Part shown: positions 52,962 to 61,246 of the stretch, piece by piece
Layout of the letters: each line of letters begins with the position of its first letter
How positions within the stretch are numbered: the stretch's first letter is position 1
NCBI RefSeq assembly: GCF_002723915.1
Contig: NZ_BEWL01000002.1
Coordinates: forward strand, 62,001-126,000
Direction: 5' to 3'
DNA length: 64,000 nt
DNA from: Gluconobacter albidus
Lineage (GTDB): Bacteria; Pseudomonadota; Alphaproteobacteria; Acetobacterales; Acetobacteraceae
Program-made: the position numbers and the translations under genes
Notes under the pieces: generated by a model
Seen by the model: the letters and a program-made list of their open reading frames with translations, nothing else
Told to the model about the DNA's origin: nothing
Databases searched by the model: none

Positions 52962-53916
52962 AGTGGGGGTTGAAGGCCGGAAGGGCAGGGCCGTAAACGG
53001 CAGCGGGGCCGTTCATGATACCGATTTTTCCACGGACGCCATAAGTCTGGGCCGGGAACTGGATGGCGCTATAGGAACTGTCGCTCTGCACCCAGTAGTC
53101 GCTGCTGGCCTTGCCGCCGGACTGGCTGACGAGAATGATCGAGCCGGTTGTGATGTAAAGAGAGCCCGCCGGTTTGCCGACTAGCGCATGCAGCTGGATT
53201 GGAGGAGTGTGCGGAGGGGCAATTTCTATATGCCCGTCAAACGTCCACGGACCCGAAATGAATGCGGTTGTTGCATTGTAATCCAGATGCGACGAGAACC
53301 AGTCCAGTTCCATGCCGCCTTGATCGTCCACGCCAAGCGTGTTGTTGAAAACGCCGACGTCGATCAGGGCAATGCGCTCTCCAGCATCCACCGGATTGGG
53401 AATGGTATAAATCCCTGTCCCATTGTTATGGATCTGGGCATGGGAGAGGCCAAAGCCATAGGAATGGTTTCCGAACGTCAGCCCACGCCGGAAATTTGAA
53501 ATGGAGATGTTCTCCAGAGTAATTGCGGCCGCACGGATATTGTCGTCGTCTTCATTGTCGAAAACGATCCCGTCCGCCTTGGGCTGGCCGGTCAGGATAA
53601 GATGATCAATGCTGTTGGCGGCCGTATCGTAACTTTCAGGCTGCCCTTTACCGTCTGACGAGATGATGATCGCAGGCTTTCCATCGGGAAGACCGGAAGC
53701 ATCCAGTGTGCCGTTGGTGAGTGTCGTCGTGAGCGGATTGAGGTGCAGGGTTTCCCGAATTTTGTAGACCTTCCCTTTCAGATCGACCCGGCACAGGGTC
53801 GGCCATGACGGGCAGGCTGCCAGCATTGCAGCGGGATCGTTCGCATGCGCGGCTGTGGGAAGCGCCAGCGCACTCATGCCGGCAATCGCGAGAACTTTCA
53901 GGAGATGACCAGTCAT
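52960..53916 (-). CDS. Secreted right-handed beta-helix (pectate-lyase-like) protein
   Basis: A 318-residue protein with a signal peptide (KVLAIAGMSALALPTAA, cleavage after AHA near residue 25). The body shows short Asn/Gly-rich turns typical of a parallel beta-helix: NGTLDASGLPDGK, DNIRAAAITLENISISN, GLTFGNHSYGFGLSHAQIHNNGTGIY and LIDVGVFNNTLGVDDQGG. No lyase catalytic residues can be identified. It is the last gene of the exopolysaccharide operon and follows a glycosyltransferase by 34 bp, so it may bind, trim or shape the polymer in the periplasm or outside the cell. The function is not recognised. Confidence 0.72.
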   Translation of the reverse strand: MTGHLLKVLAIAGMSALALPTAAHANDPAAMLAACPSWPTLCRVDLKGKVYKIRETLHLNPLTTTLTNGTLDASGLPDGKPAIIISSDGKGQPESYDTAANSIDHLILTGQPKADGIVFDNEDDDNIRAAAITLENISISNFRRGLTFGNHSYGFGLSHAQIHNNGTGIYTIPNPVDAGERIALIDVGVFNNTLGVDDQGGMELDWFSSHLDYNATTAFISGPWTFDGHIEIAPPHTPPIQLHALVGKPAGSLYITTGSIILVSQSGGKASSDYWVQSDSSYSAIQFPAQTYGVRGKIGIMNGPAAVYGPALPAFNPH

Positions 53917-53950
53917 GGAGTGCGTCTTCCCATCTGTGAAAAGCTGTCTG

Positions 53951-54826
53951 TCAGGACAGAGCTTTTCCCGTGTTGTGTCGGGCGACCTCAGCGGCTTCGC
54001 GGCAGAAATAGCCCGAAAGCCGCCCTTGCAGCATCTTGGAATAATAGGCCGCCTTGTTGGATTGCCTGCGCAGAAGGCTCAGACAGACGCCGCCGAAGGG
54101 GCGGATAAAGAATGTCAGGACTGTCTTGAGGGTAGCGTGGTTCTTGCGCAGGACATATCCCAGTCCCTTGCCGTAGTCGAAGGCGCGGGCCGTGTTGAGA
54201 CTGGCTGGCTTGTCCATGTGACGCACCAGCAGCGCACGATCATGATATCCTTGAGCCCCTGCTGCCATCAGACGCAGGGCAAGGTCAGGGCCTTCGGCTG
54301 AACCATAGGGGGCTCCGATCCCCAGATCCTCATCGAACCCATGTATCTTTTCAAACATCTTGCGCGGCATGAAAAAGTTGAATTCGATCAGGCCCGTCCA
54401 GACGCTATGCGAGTTCAGGACCTGGCTGCTGGTCAGCCAGCGCCCCATGGCTGTCGGTGCACCGTTCAGATTGAGCACGGCACCGGTAATGAAGCCGGTA
54501 TCGCCCGTTTTGCGGAAATAGTCGTTCACCCGTTGCAGCGTGTCGGGCTCATAGATGCAGTCATCATCCGGAAACGATATGATATCGCCTACCGCGACGC
54601 TCGCACCAAAGTTGCGGGCGTAACGCAGTCCGTTGACCTCGGGGCGCAGATGCTTGAAGGGCCATTTGGCGCTGTATCGCGCGACGAGATCGTCATAGAT
54701 GTCTGATCCGCTCTGGTCGACAAGAATGACCTCGAAATCCTTGAATGTCTGCTTTTCCAGACCCTGCATGAAGGCTTCGACTTCGGCCAGACGGGCTACA
54801 GTCGGAACGACGAGTGAAAAGCGCAT
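53951..54826 (-). CDS. Family 2 glycosyltransferase
   Basis: A 291-residue GT-A glycosyltransferase. The N-terminus FSLVVPTVARLAEVEAFMQGL and the stretch VILVDQSGSDIYDDLV form the nucleotide-binding strand. FPDDDCIYEPDTL near residue 93 carries the DxD metal site. The second half (GIGAPYGSAEGPDLALRLM) holds the acceptor-side ED-like motif. No membrane helix is clear, so it acts at the cytoplasmic face on the growing lipid-linked repeat unit. It is preceded by another GT2 gene with a 1-bp gap. Sugar specificity is unknown. Confidence 0.88.
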   Translation of the reverse strand: MRFSLVVPTVARLAEVEAFMQGLEKQTFKDFEVILVDQSGSDIYDDLVARYSAKWPFKHLRPEVNGLRYARNFGASVAVGDIISFPDDDCIYEPDTLQRVNDYFRKTGDTGFITGAVLNLNGAPTAMGRWLTSSQVLNSHSVWTGLIEFNFFMPRKMFEKIHGFDEDLGIGAPYGSAEGPDLALRLMAAGAQGYHDRALLVRHMDKPASLNTARAFDYGKGLGYVLRKNHATLKTVLTFFIRPFGGVCLSLLRRQSNKAAYYSKMLQGRLSGYFCREAAEVARHNTGKALS

Positions 54827-54827
54827 C

Positions 54828-55853
54828 TCAGGAAGCCTTTTTCTTGGAATGGAGTGTGGCAGCCCGTTCGGGCGTAATACGGTTTTTCAACAGATCGCCA
54901 AGTCCGATCAGATTTCCGAACAGACGTCCTTTGCGATCTATATAAGGCTCGGGGCTCAGTGATTTCAAAGCGTTGATGACGAGGTGTCGCCCTGCGCTTT
55001 TCACAGCGTGAGACCAGGGATAGGTTCCCTTCCGGGCCAGATAGATACAATTGATAATCTGCGAATAACCCAGTCGAAGGCCGGATCCTTTGCCCGTCTT
55101 GTTCCCCAGATGCACGCCCTGTGCGCCGTGAGCCTTGACGATTCTGCCGTGAGGCAGAAGAGAGCGGGAAAAATCTATGTCTTCATACCAGGCGTAAAGA
55201 GGCAGCCTTTCGTCAAAGCGTGCACCGAGGCGTTTTACGGCGGCACAGCGGAACGCCATGTTGCAGCCATAGGTGTTGGGGGCATCCTCGACTTTCGAAA
55301 CCGATGACGTGCCAGCATTCGTGTTCAGACGGTCCGCCTCTTCAATTGACAGACCAGGTCCTTTGGCGCCATCGGCCAGGACGTTGCCTGTAACGCCCAG
55401 AATATTGGGGTTGTCGTGAAAGGCTTCGATAATCCGGGCGATATAGGTGGGGTGAGGGAAGAAATCATCATCGAAGAACAGGACGATATCTTCGTCATCG
55501 AGACGGTCGAGAATGACATTCCGCTGGGCAGGAAGGCCCATATGGCCGGTGACGAATTCGACCGAAGCCATTTCCCGGAGCGTCTGGGGAATAGCTGCAA
55601 TATCCTCCGGTTTGGCGTAGCTGATGATGATCCTGGTCGGTCTGACCGTTTGATGGGTCAGTTGACGCACGAGTTCGGCGAGAATGGCAGGACGGCCACT
55701 GGTAGCAATGCCTACGACAACCTGCATGTCTTTTGTTAAAGGCACAGACTCTCCAGTTTTCGTTAATGTCAGCGGCAGATTTCTGTTTTGCTCAGATGAA
55801 TTTTCTGGATGGGAGACACCTGCCGAGGGCATCCGGGCTGTATCGGGGGTCAT
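54828..55853 (-). CDS. Family 2 glycosyltransferase
   Basis: A 341-residue GT2 enzyme. After a polar N-terminal tail of about 42 residues the GT-A fold begins MQVVVGIATSGRPAILAELV. IVLFFDDDFFPHPTYIARI near residue 130 holds the metal-binding DDD. CNMAFRCAAVKRLGARFDERLPLYAWYEDIDFSRSLL-like residues (ED in WYEDID near 223) mark the acceptor site. The long N-terminal tail suggests that the ATG at about 55727 could be an alternative start. It lies in the middle of the exopolysaccharide operon, next to a second GT2 gene. Confidence 0.86.
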   Translation of the reverse strand: MTPDTARMPSAGVSHPENSSEQNRNLPLTLTKTGESVPLTKDMQVVVGIATSGRPAILAELVRQLTHQTVRPTRIIISYAKPEDIAAIPQTLREMASVEFVTGHMGLPAQRNVILDRLDDEDIVLFFDDDFFPHPTYIARIIEAFHDNPNILGVTGNVLADGAKGPGLSIEEADRLNTNAGTSSVSKVEDAPNTYGCNMAFRCAAVKRLGARFDERLPLYAWYEDIDFSRSLLPHGRIVKAHGAQGVHLGNKTGKGSGLRLGYSQIINCIYLARKGTYPWSHAVKSAGRHLVINALKSLSPEPYIDRKGRLFGNLIGLGDLLKNRITPERAATLHSKKKAS

Positions 55854-55856
55854 GAA

Positions 55857-56228
55857 TTAGTTCGATCCGACGGTTACAATATGGCTGCCACGCTGTTGTG
55901 CGAGGGAAATGAGTGCATCGCGGGTTTTTGTGGCATGTGCCATGTCGGGGTAAATGGCACATGCATGATCGTTGTTGCGGATTGTCAGATTATAGCGGCT
56001 GTTGACGATCGTTATGAAACGGCTGTTGGCGTTCCATAGCGCCATGTGACTGAGGTCAGATGTGGGAACCGGGTCGGAAGCAAAAAGACGCTTCGAGCCA
56101 CCATCAGAGACGGTGCACCACAAAACCAGCTTTCTGGAAGGAAGACCTGTAGTCGCGTCCTGTGCACAGGCAGGCATGACGATGGCTGCGGCAACCATCA
56201 TCGCTACAAGACGGGAGGGTGTCAGCAT
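55857..56228 (-). CDS. Small exported protein of unknown function in the exopolysaccharide operon
   Basis: A 123-residue protein with a Sec signal (MLTPSRLVAMMVAAAIVM, cleavage near ACA-QD, residue 22). The mature part of about 100 residues has two cysteines (LVLWCTVS and DHACAIYP) that could form a disulfide, and is otherwise polar. No family is recognised. It overlaps the upstream glycosyltransferase by 7 bp and precedes the next by 3 bp, so it belongs to the operon. A periplasmic accessory role in polymer assembly or export is possible but unsupported. Confidence 0.68.
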   Translation of the reverse strand: MLTPSRLVAMMVAAAIVMPACAQDATTGLPSRKLVLWCTVSDGGSKRLFASDPVPTSDLSHMALWNANSRFITIVNSRYNLTIRNNDHACAIYPDMAHATKTRDALISLAQQRGSHIVTVGSN

Positions 56229-57319
56229 TTGACAAATTCCTCCCGCATGATGTCCAGCAACTGCTTTGCAGCGATGGTCCAGCGGTATTTCTGAACCTGT
56301 TCATAGCCTACGCGACGGAGATCAGCGGCACGATCCGGATGATCAAGCAGTTCGATGACGCACGCGGTAAGATCGGAAGGGTCTCGGCCGAAGAGAGCAG
56401 CCTGACCGCAGATTTCACGCAGTACGGGAATGTCGCGGGCAACGACCGGACAGCCGGCTTCCATCGCTTCTACAGGCGGGAGGCCGAAACCTTCATAGAT
56501 GGACGGAAAAACAAAACAGGCGGCTTCACTGTAGAGCGCGTGCAGTTCCGCATCCGTAACCCTGCCGACATAGGTCGCATGCTGCAGGTCAGGGGCGCCT
56601 GCGCTGAAAACCCGTCCGTTCATTCCACCACTGATCACGAGCCTGATCCCGCGTTGAGCGAGTGTTGCTGCCAGATGATCGAGCGCTGCAAAATCCTTGT
56701 GGGGTGCCTTGTTGCCGACAGCCAGAACGTATTTCCTGCTCTCCAGACCATGGGTCTTTAAAATCGTCCTGTCTGCCGCAATGCGCGTGGCATGATCCGC
56801 GCCTTCAGTGATAACGCTGATGCGTGCAGGGTCGATCTTCAAGTGACGGGCAATGTCGTTTCTGGAGAAGTCCGAGACCGTCACGATGCGTGTTTTGCCC
56901 AAGGCCAGCAGGCGATGCAAAACCTTGTAATACGCACGAAACTGGCGTGAGTACGACTGTGGCGTGGAGAAGACGCCAGCATCATGAATGACAACCAGCT
57001 GCCGGCTATGCCGCGATGACAGGTGAAGAGGAGCGGTATTGCCCAGATTGACGAGCAACCCTGACGCTGCCGCTTTGGGGAGATCAATCTGTTCCCAGAT
57101 CTGTCCCTGAAAGCGGCCACAGGACCGCGCAGTAAAACCCAGGTCGATAGAAACTGCCGGGTCTGTCCGGGGTGTCAGGAGTTCGGGGCGTGGCAGATCC
57201 GCGGGCCAGATTTCCGAAAGTGCACGCGTAATTTCCGTTGCAAAACGCTGCACGCCACTGAGCGACTGGACGGAAAAGCGTCCGTTAAGGAAAATTTTGC
57301 TCATTGGAGAAACAGCCAT
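56222..57319 (-). CDS. Family 4 glycosyltransferase
   Basis: A 365-residue GT-B glycosyltransferase. The N-terminal domain has SLSGVQRFATEITRAL near residue 18. The C-terminal nucleotide-sugar domain has YVLAVGNKAPHKDF near 190 and the retaining GT4 motif YEGFGLPPVEAMEAGCPVVA near 285 with the E-x7-E pair. The ATG at 57319 shares a base with the stop codon of the Wzc-like gene (TAATG), and an ATG at 57304 is also possible; neither has a clear Shine-Dalgarno, which suggests re-initiation. Resemblance is to mannosyl- and rhamnosyl-type GT4 enzymes of exopolysaccharide loci. Confidence 0.88.
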   Translation of the reverse strand: MAVSPMSKIFLNGRFSVQSLSGVQRFATEITRALSEIWPADLPRPELLTPRTDPAVSIDLGFTARSCGRFQGQIWEQIDLPKAAASGLLVNLGNTAPLHLSSRHSRQLVVIHDAGVFSTPQSYSRQFRAYYKVLHRLLALGKTRIVTVSDFSRNDIARHLKIDPARISVITEGADHATRIAADRTILKTHGLESRKYVLAVGNKAPHKDFAALDHLAATLAQRGIRLVISGGMNGRVFSAGAPDLQHATYVGRVTDAELHALYSEAACFVFPSIYEGFGLPPVEAMEAGCPVVARDIPVLREICGQAALFGRDPSDLTACVIELLDHPDRAADLRRVGYEQVQKYRWTIAAKQLLDIMREEFVKC

Positions 57320-59496
57320 TACGAGGAAGAGACGAGTTTGCGGTAGTGGGAGTAATCACCCATACGAAGGCTTTCTTCCGGGCGCAGATTTTCGATATCA
57401 ACGAATGTCAGGACCGCCCCCAGACAGTTTGCGTGGTGTGTCCGCAAAATTCTCTGTGTCTCGATAACAGCACTTGCAGAGGTATGGTGCCATTTTACGG
57501 CGATGATGACGCCTTCAGCAAAAGACGCAAGAACGCCTGCTTCGGGAAAGCTCAGAATGGGAGGCGTGTCGATAATGATCTGATCGTATTCGTCACGGTG
57601 CTTCGCCAGAAACTCTCCGAGAGCTCCAAAATTCAGGACGCCGGGTTCTCCTGTCTGGCTGGCGACGAAAATATCCAGTCCTGGAAGCGCGTCGTGAACG
57701 AAGCCGTCTTCATGCGCCTTGAGGTCCAGAGCCAGCAAAACGCTGGGTCGGTGAGCATCGCAGTCGATCAGGAGCGCGCGTTTGCCGAGCGCTCCGATGC
57801 TGGCCGCCAGTGAAATGGCGAGCGTAGTTTTGCCCTCGTTGTTTTCCGCGGAGGTGATGACCGTGATTTTTGTACGGATCGAGGGGTTACCGAAGGTCAG
57901 GATGGCCCGCATGGAATTGAGCATCCGACCATACAGAGAGTCGCCGGATGTCAGCTGTTCCCGCAGAGAGCCCCGGAAACGCGGGAGTGCGCCAAGCCCG
58001 AACAGCCGTGTCTGCTGCTCCAGCTCGGCCAGAGTCCGCAGACTGCTGCGGGACCGGTCGCGCAGCAGGGCCGCGCCTGCGCCCAGACCCAGCGAAATCA
58101 GAAAGAGAAGCACGCCGTACTGTTTCTTGGGCGGCCCGGCCGGACCCAGAGGCTGGTTCGCCGGTGTGATGAGGCGGGCTTCGGCCTGCTGTATGGTGGT
58201 TTCGGCTGAGACCTGTCCAAGACGCGAGAGGTAGTCCCGGTACAGGGTCTGTGCTGCAGTTGCTTCCCCAACGAGCTGCCGTAGCCGGATGTCGGCGTGT
58301 TCTTCTTCCGTGACATTCATCTGCAGGGCGTTGGTACGCTCCTTCAGGGCATTGACGCGCTGCTGGGCAGCATCCGCTTCGTAACGCAGATTCTGGAGGA
58401 GCTTCTGGCTTTCCGTTGCAATCTGGGCATCAATGCGCGCAGCCTGCGCGCGGGCTGCGACCAGCTCTGGATTTTGCTCGAGCGCCGTGGAAGCAAGCGT
58501 CGAAATGCGGGCATTGATCTGGGTCTGCTGAAGTCTGAGGCTCTGGATGAGCGGAGAGGCTGTGATTGCAGTAATGGTTCCAACGTTGCCGCTGGACGCA
58601 GCCTCATTGTAAATGGCCTGCTTGCTTGCCAGATCGGCTTCTGCTTCGCCGAGCTCATGATTCATCTGTGTCAGATGAAGGTCATTGGGCGTTGCGGGCA
58701 ACGCAATACGGGCTGTCCGCCCGGAATCGCCGCCCGAATCATCGCCCAGCAGATAGAGATTATGCTCCTGCCTGTAACGCGAGAGTTCCTGTTCGGCCTG
58801 GATTGACCTCTGCCGCAAAGGAGCAATCTGCTCTTCCAGAAGAACGCTTGCATTTCGTGCGGCCTGAATCTTGGCCTGCTGCTCAAAATCCAGATAGGCT
58901 TTGACGTAACCATTGGCGATGGCAGGTGCCAGATCAGGACCTGCGGAACGTGCAGTAATTCCAATGATTGCGGAGCGCCCATCATTGCTGATGTGGACTT
59001 TTCCCATAAGCAGATTGGAAACGAGCTCGTTACGCTGCTGCTGCGTGAGGGGAGGACCGTCCTTTTGAAGACCGAACTTCTTTTTAAGTTGTGACACAAA
59101 GGATGGGCTCAGAGCCTTTATGTATTCAGGACTGTCCGCGAGGTGCAGTCGCTGCGTCACCATCAGGGCAATAATAGGGCTTTTGAGAATATCAATCTGG
59201 GTATTGAGCGCGACCAGATCCAGAGCACGGTCAGCGTAAGGGCTGAGTTCCGAGGGAGAAATCATGCCCCGTGCACCGATCGCAATTTCGGCGTTGGATT
59301 CGTAGTAGGGTTTGAGCGTCGTAATGGCGGCCGCTCCAAGAAGGAACGTGCCGCCTGTAACAGCACACATCAGAAGCCGGTGCTGGCGCAGAATGGAGAA
59401 AATCCGACCGAAACCGGCAAATTCCTGCTCTGGGGCAGGACCAATGTCCATTGGAGAGAACTGCTGTGGGGGCATTGCACCGGAAATCTGGCTCAT
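57319..59496 (-). CDS. Wzc-like polysaccharide co-polymerase with BY-kinase domain
   Basis: A 725-residue protein. Residues about 25-60 (first TM at LLMCAVTGGTFLLGAAAIT) open a Wzz domain, and a long periplasmic coiled coil runs to about 430 (QLTQMNHEL, QAARIDAQIAT). The second TM is at about 460-480, followed by a cytoplasmic kinase with Walker A ENNEGKTTLA near 555, Walker A' LLIDCDAHRPS near 580 and Walker B QIIIDTPPI near 650. It controls chain length and export of the polymer with the export protein. The C-terminal tail (MGDYSHYRKLVSSS) has only two tyrosines rather than a dense Tyr cluster. It lies between the UndPP-glycosyltransferase and a GT4 gene. Confidence 0.92.
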   Translation of the reverse strand: MSQISGAMPPQQFSPMDIGPAPEQEFAGFGRIFSILRQHRLLMCAVTGGTFLLGAAAITTLKPYYESNAEIAIGARGMISPSELSPYADRALDLVALNTQIDILKSPIIALMVTQRLHLADSPEYIKALSPSFVSQLKKKFGLQKDGPPLTQQQRNELVSNLLMGKVHISNDGRSAIIGITARSAGPDLAPAIANGYVKAYLDFEQQAKIQAARNASVLLEEQIAPLRQRSIQAEQELSRYRQEHNLYLLGDDSGGDSGRTARIALPATPNDLHLTQMNHELGEAEADLASKQAIYNEAASSGNVGTITAITASPLIQSLRLQQTQINARISTLASTALEQNPELVAARAQAARIDAQIATESQKLLQNLRYEADAAQQRVNALKERTNALQMNVTEEEHADIRLRQLVGEATAAQTLYRDYLSRLGQVSAETTIQQAEARLITPANQPLGPAGPPKKQYGVLLFLISLGLGAGAALLRDRSRSSLRTLAELEQQTRLFGLGALPRFRGSLREQLTSGDSLYGRMLNSMRAILTFGNPSIRTKITVITSAENNEGKTTLAISLAASIGALGKRALLIDCDAHRPSVLLALDLKAHEDGFVHDALPGLDIFVASQTGEPGVLNFGALGEFLAKHRDEYDQIIIDTPPILSFPEAGVLASFAEGVIIAVKWHHTSASAVIETQRILRTHHANCLGAVLTFVDIENLRPEESLRMGDYSHYRKLVSSS

Positions 59497-59512
59497 GAGT
59501 GATGTGTCCTGC

Positions 59513-61000
59513 TCACCGTGCGCCGCGTCTCAGGAAAACGGCGGGAAGGGTTTTCGCAAGAATTGCGATATCGTGCCACAAAGTCCAGTTGCGCACGTAC
59601 CACCGATCAAGCTGGACACGTTCTGCATAGCCGGTGTCACTTCTGCCGCTGACCTGCCATAGCCCGGTAATTCCGGGGCGGATGGCCTGATAGTAATCGA
59701 AATTTTCACCGTAATGCCGGACTTCCGCCTGGACGATCGGACGGGGTCCGACCAGGCTCATGTCGCCCCGCAGAACGTTGATGAGCTGCGGCAGTTCATC
59801 AAGGCTCGTTTTGCGGATGAAGTGGCCGACACGGGTAATTCTGGGGTCGTTGCGGAGTTTCTGGGTCTCCTGCCATTCAGCCGCTGCCAGGGGATCGGTT
59901 TCCAGAAGACGTTTCAGCAGTTCATCGGAATTTTTCGCCATGGAACGGAATTTCAGGCACTTGAACTCACGTCCGTTCTGGCCAATGCGCCGATGACCAT
60001 AGATCGGCTGACCACCGTCAAGAGCAATCATGACATACAGGATTACATAGACTGGCAGGACAAGAAGGAGCAGGAGCAGGGCTGCCAAGAAATCAAAGGT
60101 GAATTTAAGCTTACGCTGGAGTGGATTTTCCAGATTGCTTTTATAGGACAGAATGATGGTGTCGTGGCTGAAATAGGAGGACTGCGTCAGGCCGTGCGTG
60201 GGCATTCCTGAGATTTGCGGGATCAGCGCGAAAGGAACACGACGACGCGTCAGCCATTCGATGATGTCGCGTGAGCATGTATCGGTCGGGTCGAGGCAAA
60301 GCAGGAACTGGAATCTCGAAGATGCGGTCGCGTTTTCAGTGACCAGAAGAGATCCGATTGCTGCCTCGGGGCTGATGGAGCCTATGATTTCGTAGCTGGA
60401 GAGTGTTTCACTGGCCAGGACGTGACGCACCTGAGCAGTTTCCGCCGGGTTTCCGATCAGGATTGTAGGAATTTGCCACAGCCGGAGCGCATGGAGGATG
60501 TGTCGCCCACACTGCCTCATGAATTCGCCAAGGAAAGGAAAGATGATCCAGGGCAGAAGCAGCGCGGAGCGCGGACCGGAAATCTGAAAGGCAAAGGCCC
60601 AGAAACCCGTGGCCAGCAAGGCGCAGAAAGCGGCTGTGATCAGGCGGCCGAATTCACTCCAGAACGGAAACCGGATGCGGTACTCGCCGCTGGCGAACAT
60701 GTAAAGAAGAACGCCGAGGCAGATGGGCATGAGAGAACCCATCGTGTGCGTTGCGTTGGTGCCGGCATCCAGAAACAGGGGGAAACCAGAGGACATGTTG
60801 TGCAAAACCGAGGCGACCCAGCTGCCAAGCAGCACGGAGACACACAGAGCAATCACGTCACTCACAAAAAAGACAGAAAAAATTCTTGACGAGCGATCCG
60901 ACGTCAGCCGGGAACGAACGCCATTGGGCGCAGTTAGCGTTCCGCCGTTCGGGAGGGCTTCGAGAGCGTCTTGCGGAAAAGAAGAAGGAAATAGGCTCAT
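59513..61000 (-). CDS. Undecaprenyl-phosphate sugar phosphotransferase (WbaP/WcaJ-type)
   Basis: A 495-residue polyisoprenyl-phosphate hexose-1-phosphate transferase that starts assembly of the exopolysaccharide repeat unit on undecaprenyl phosphate in the inner membrane. The start at 61000 (MSLFPSSFPQ) is preferred over upstream codons lying in the promoter gap. It has several membrane helices in residues 45-165, a Rossmann-like middle part (IPTILIGNPAETAQV), then a re-entrant helix and the catalytic domain with KFRSMAKNSDELL, RVGHFIRKTSLDELPQLINV, MSLVGPRP and PGITGLWQVSGRSD. It is the first gene of the seven-gene leftward operon. Confidence 0.93.
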   Translation of the reverse strand: MSLFPSSFPQDALEALPNGGTLTAPNGVRSRLTSDRSSRIFSVFFVSDVIALCVSVLLGSWVASVLHNMSSGFPLFLDAGTNATHTMGSLMPICLGVLLYMFASGEYRIRFPFWSEFGRLITAAFCALLATGFWAFAFQISGPRSALLLPWIIFPFLGEFMRQCGRHILHALRLWQIPTILIGNPAETAQVRHVLASETLSSYEIIGSISPEAAIGSLLVTENATASSRFQFLLCLDPTDTCSRDIIEWLTRRRVPFALIPQISGMPTHGLTQSSYFSHDTIILSYKSNLENPLQRKLKFTFDFLAALLLLLLVLPVYVILYVMIALDGGQPIYGHRRIGQNGREFKCLKFRSMAKNSDELLKRLLETDPLAAAEWQETQKLRNDPRITRVGHFIRKTSLDELPQLINVLRGDMSLVGPRPIVQAEVRHYGENFDYYQAIRPGITGLWQVSGRSDTGYAERVQLDRWYVRNWTLWHDIAILAKTLPAVFLRRGAR

Positions 61001-61246
61001 CGGCTCTCTGCATTCCAAAAACGCTACCGGATGCGATAGCAGCGGTGTTCCCAATTGGTCTCCGGACGAACGGGGTACGAAAATAACGATCTTGCGGTAA
61101 TTAAGGCTTTTTATAGACACAAAACCGCATGTGCGTCTACAATATTAACGGTTAATAAATCGTCATAGCGTATAGAGCCTTCCTCGGTCGCTATTGGTGC
61201 AATGGAAGCGTTTCTGGATGGATCTTTTTCTGCTAGAAGAGGTCTT
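61001..61246. promoter_or_regulatory. Divergent exopolysaccharide promoter region with palindrome
   Basis: These 246 bp lie between the two divergent exopolysaccharide operons. A perfect 15-bp palindrome TATTAAC-G-GTTAATA is at 61143-61157, about 90 bp before the rightward gene. AATAACGATC at 61082-61091 is one base from a motif repeated in other gaps of the window. No clear gene is present, and the -10/-35 boxes are not convincing. Confidence 0.5.
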
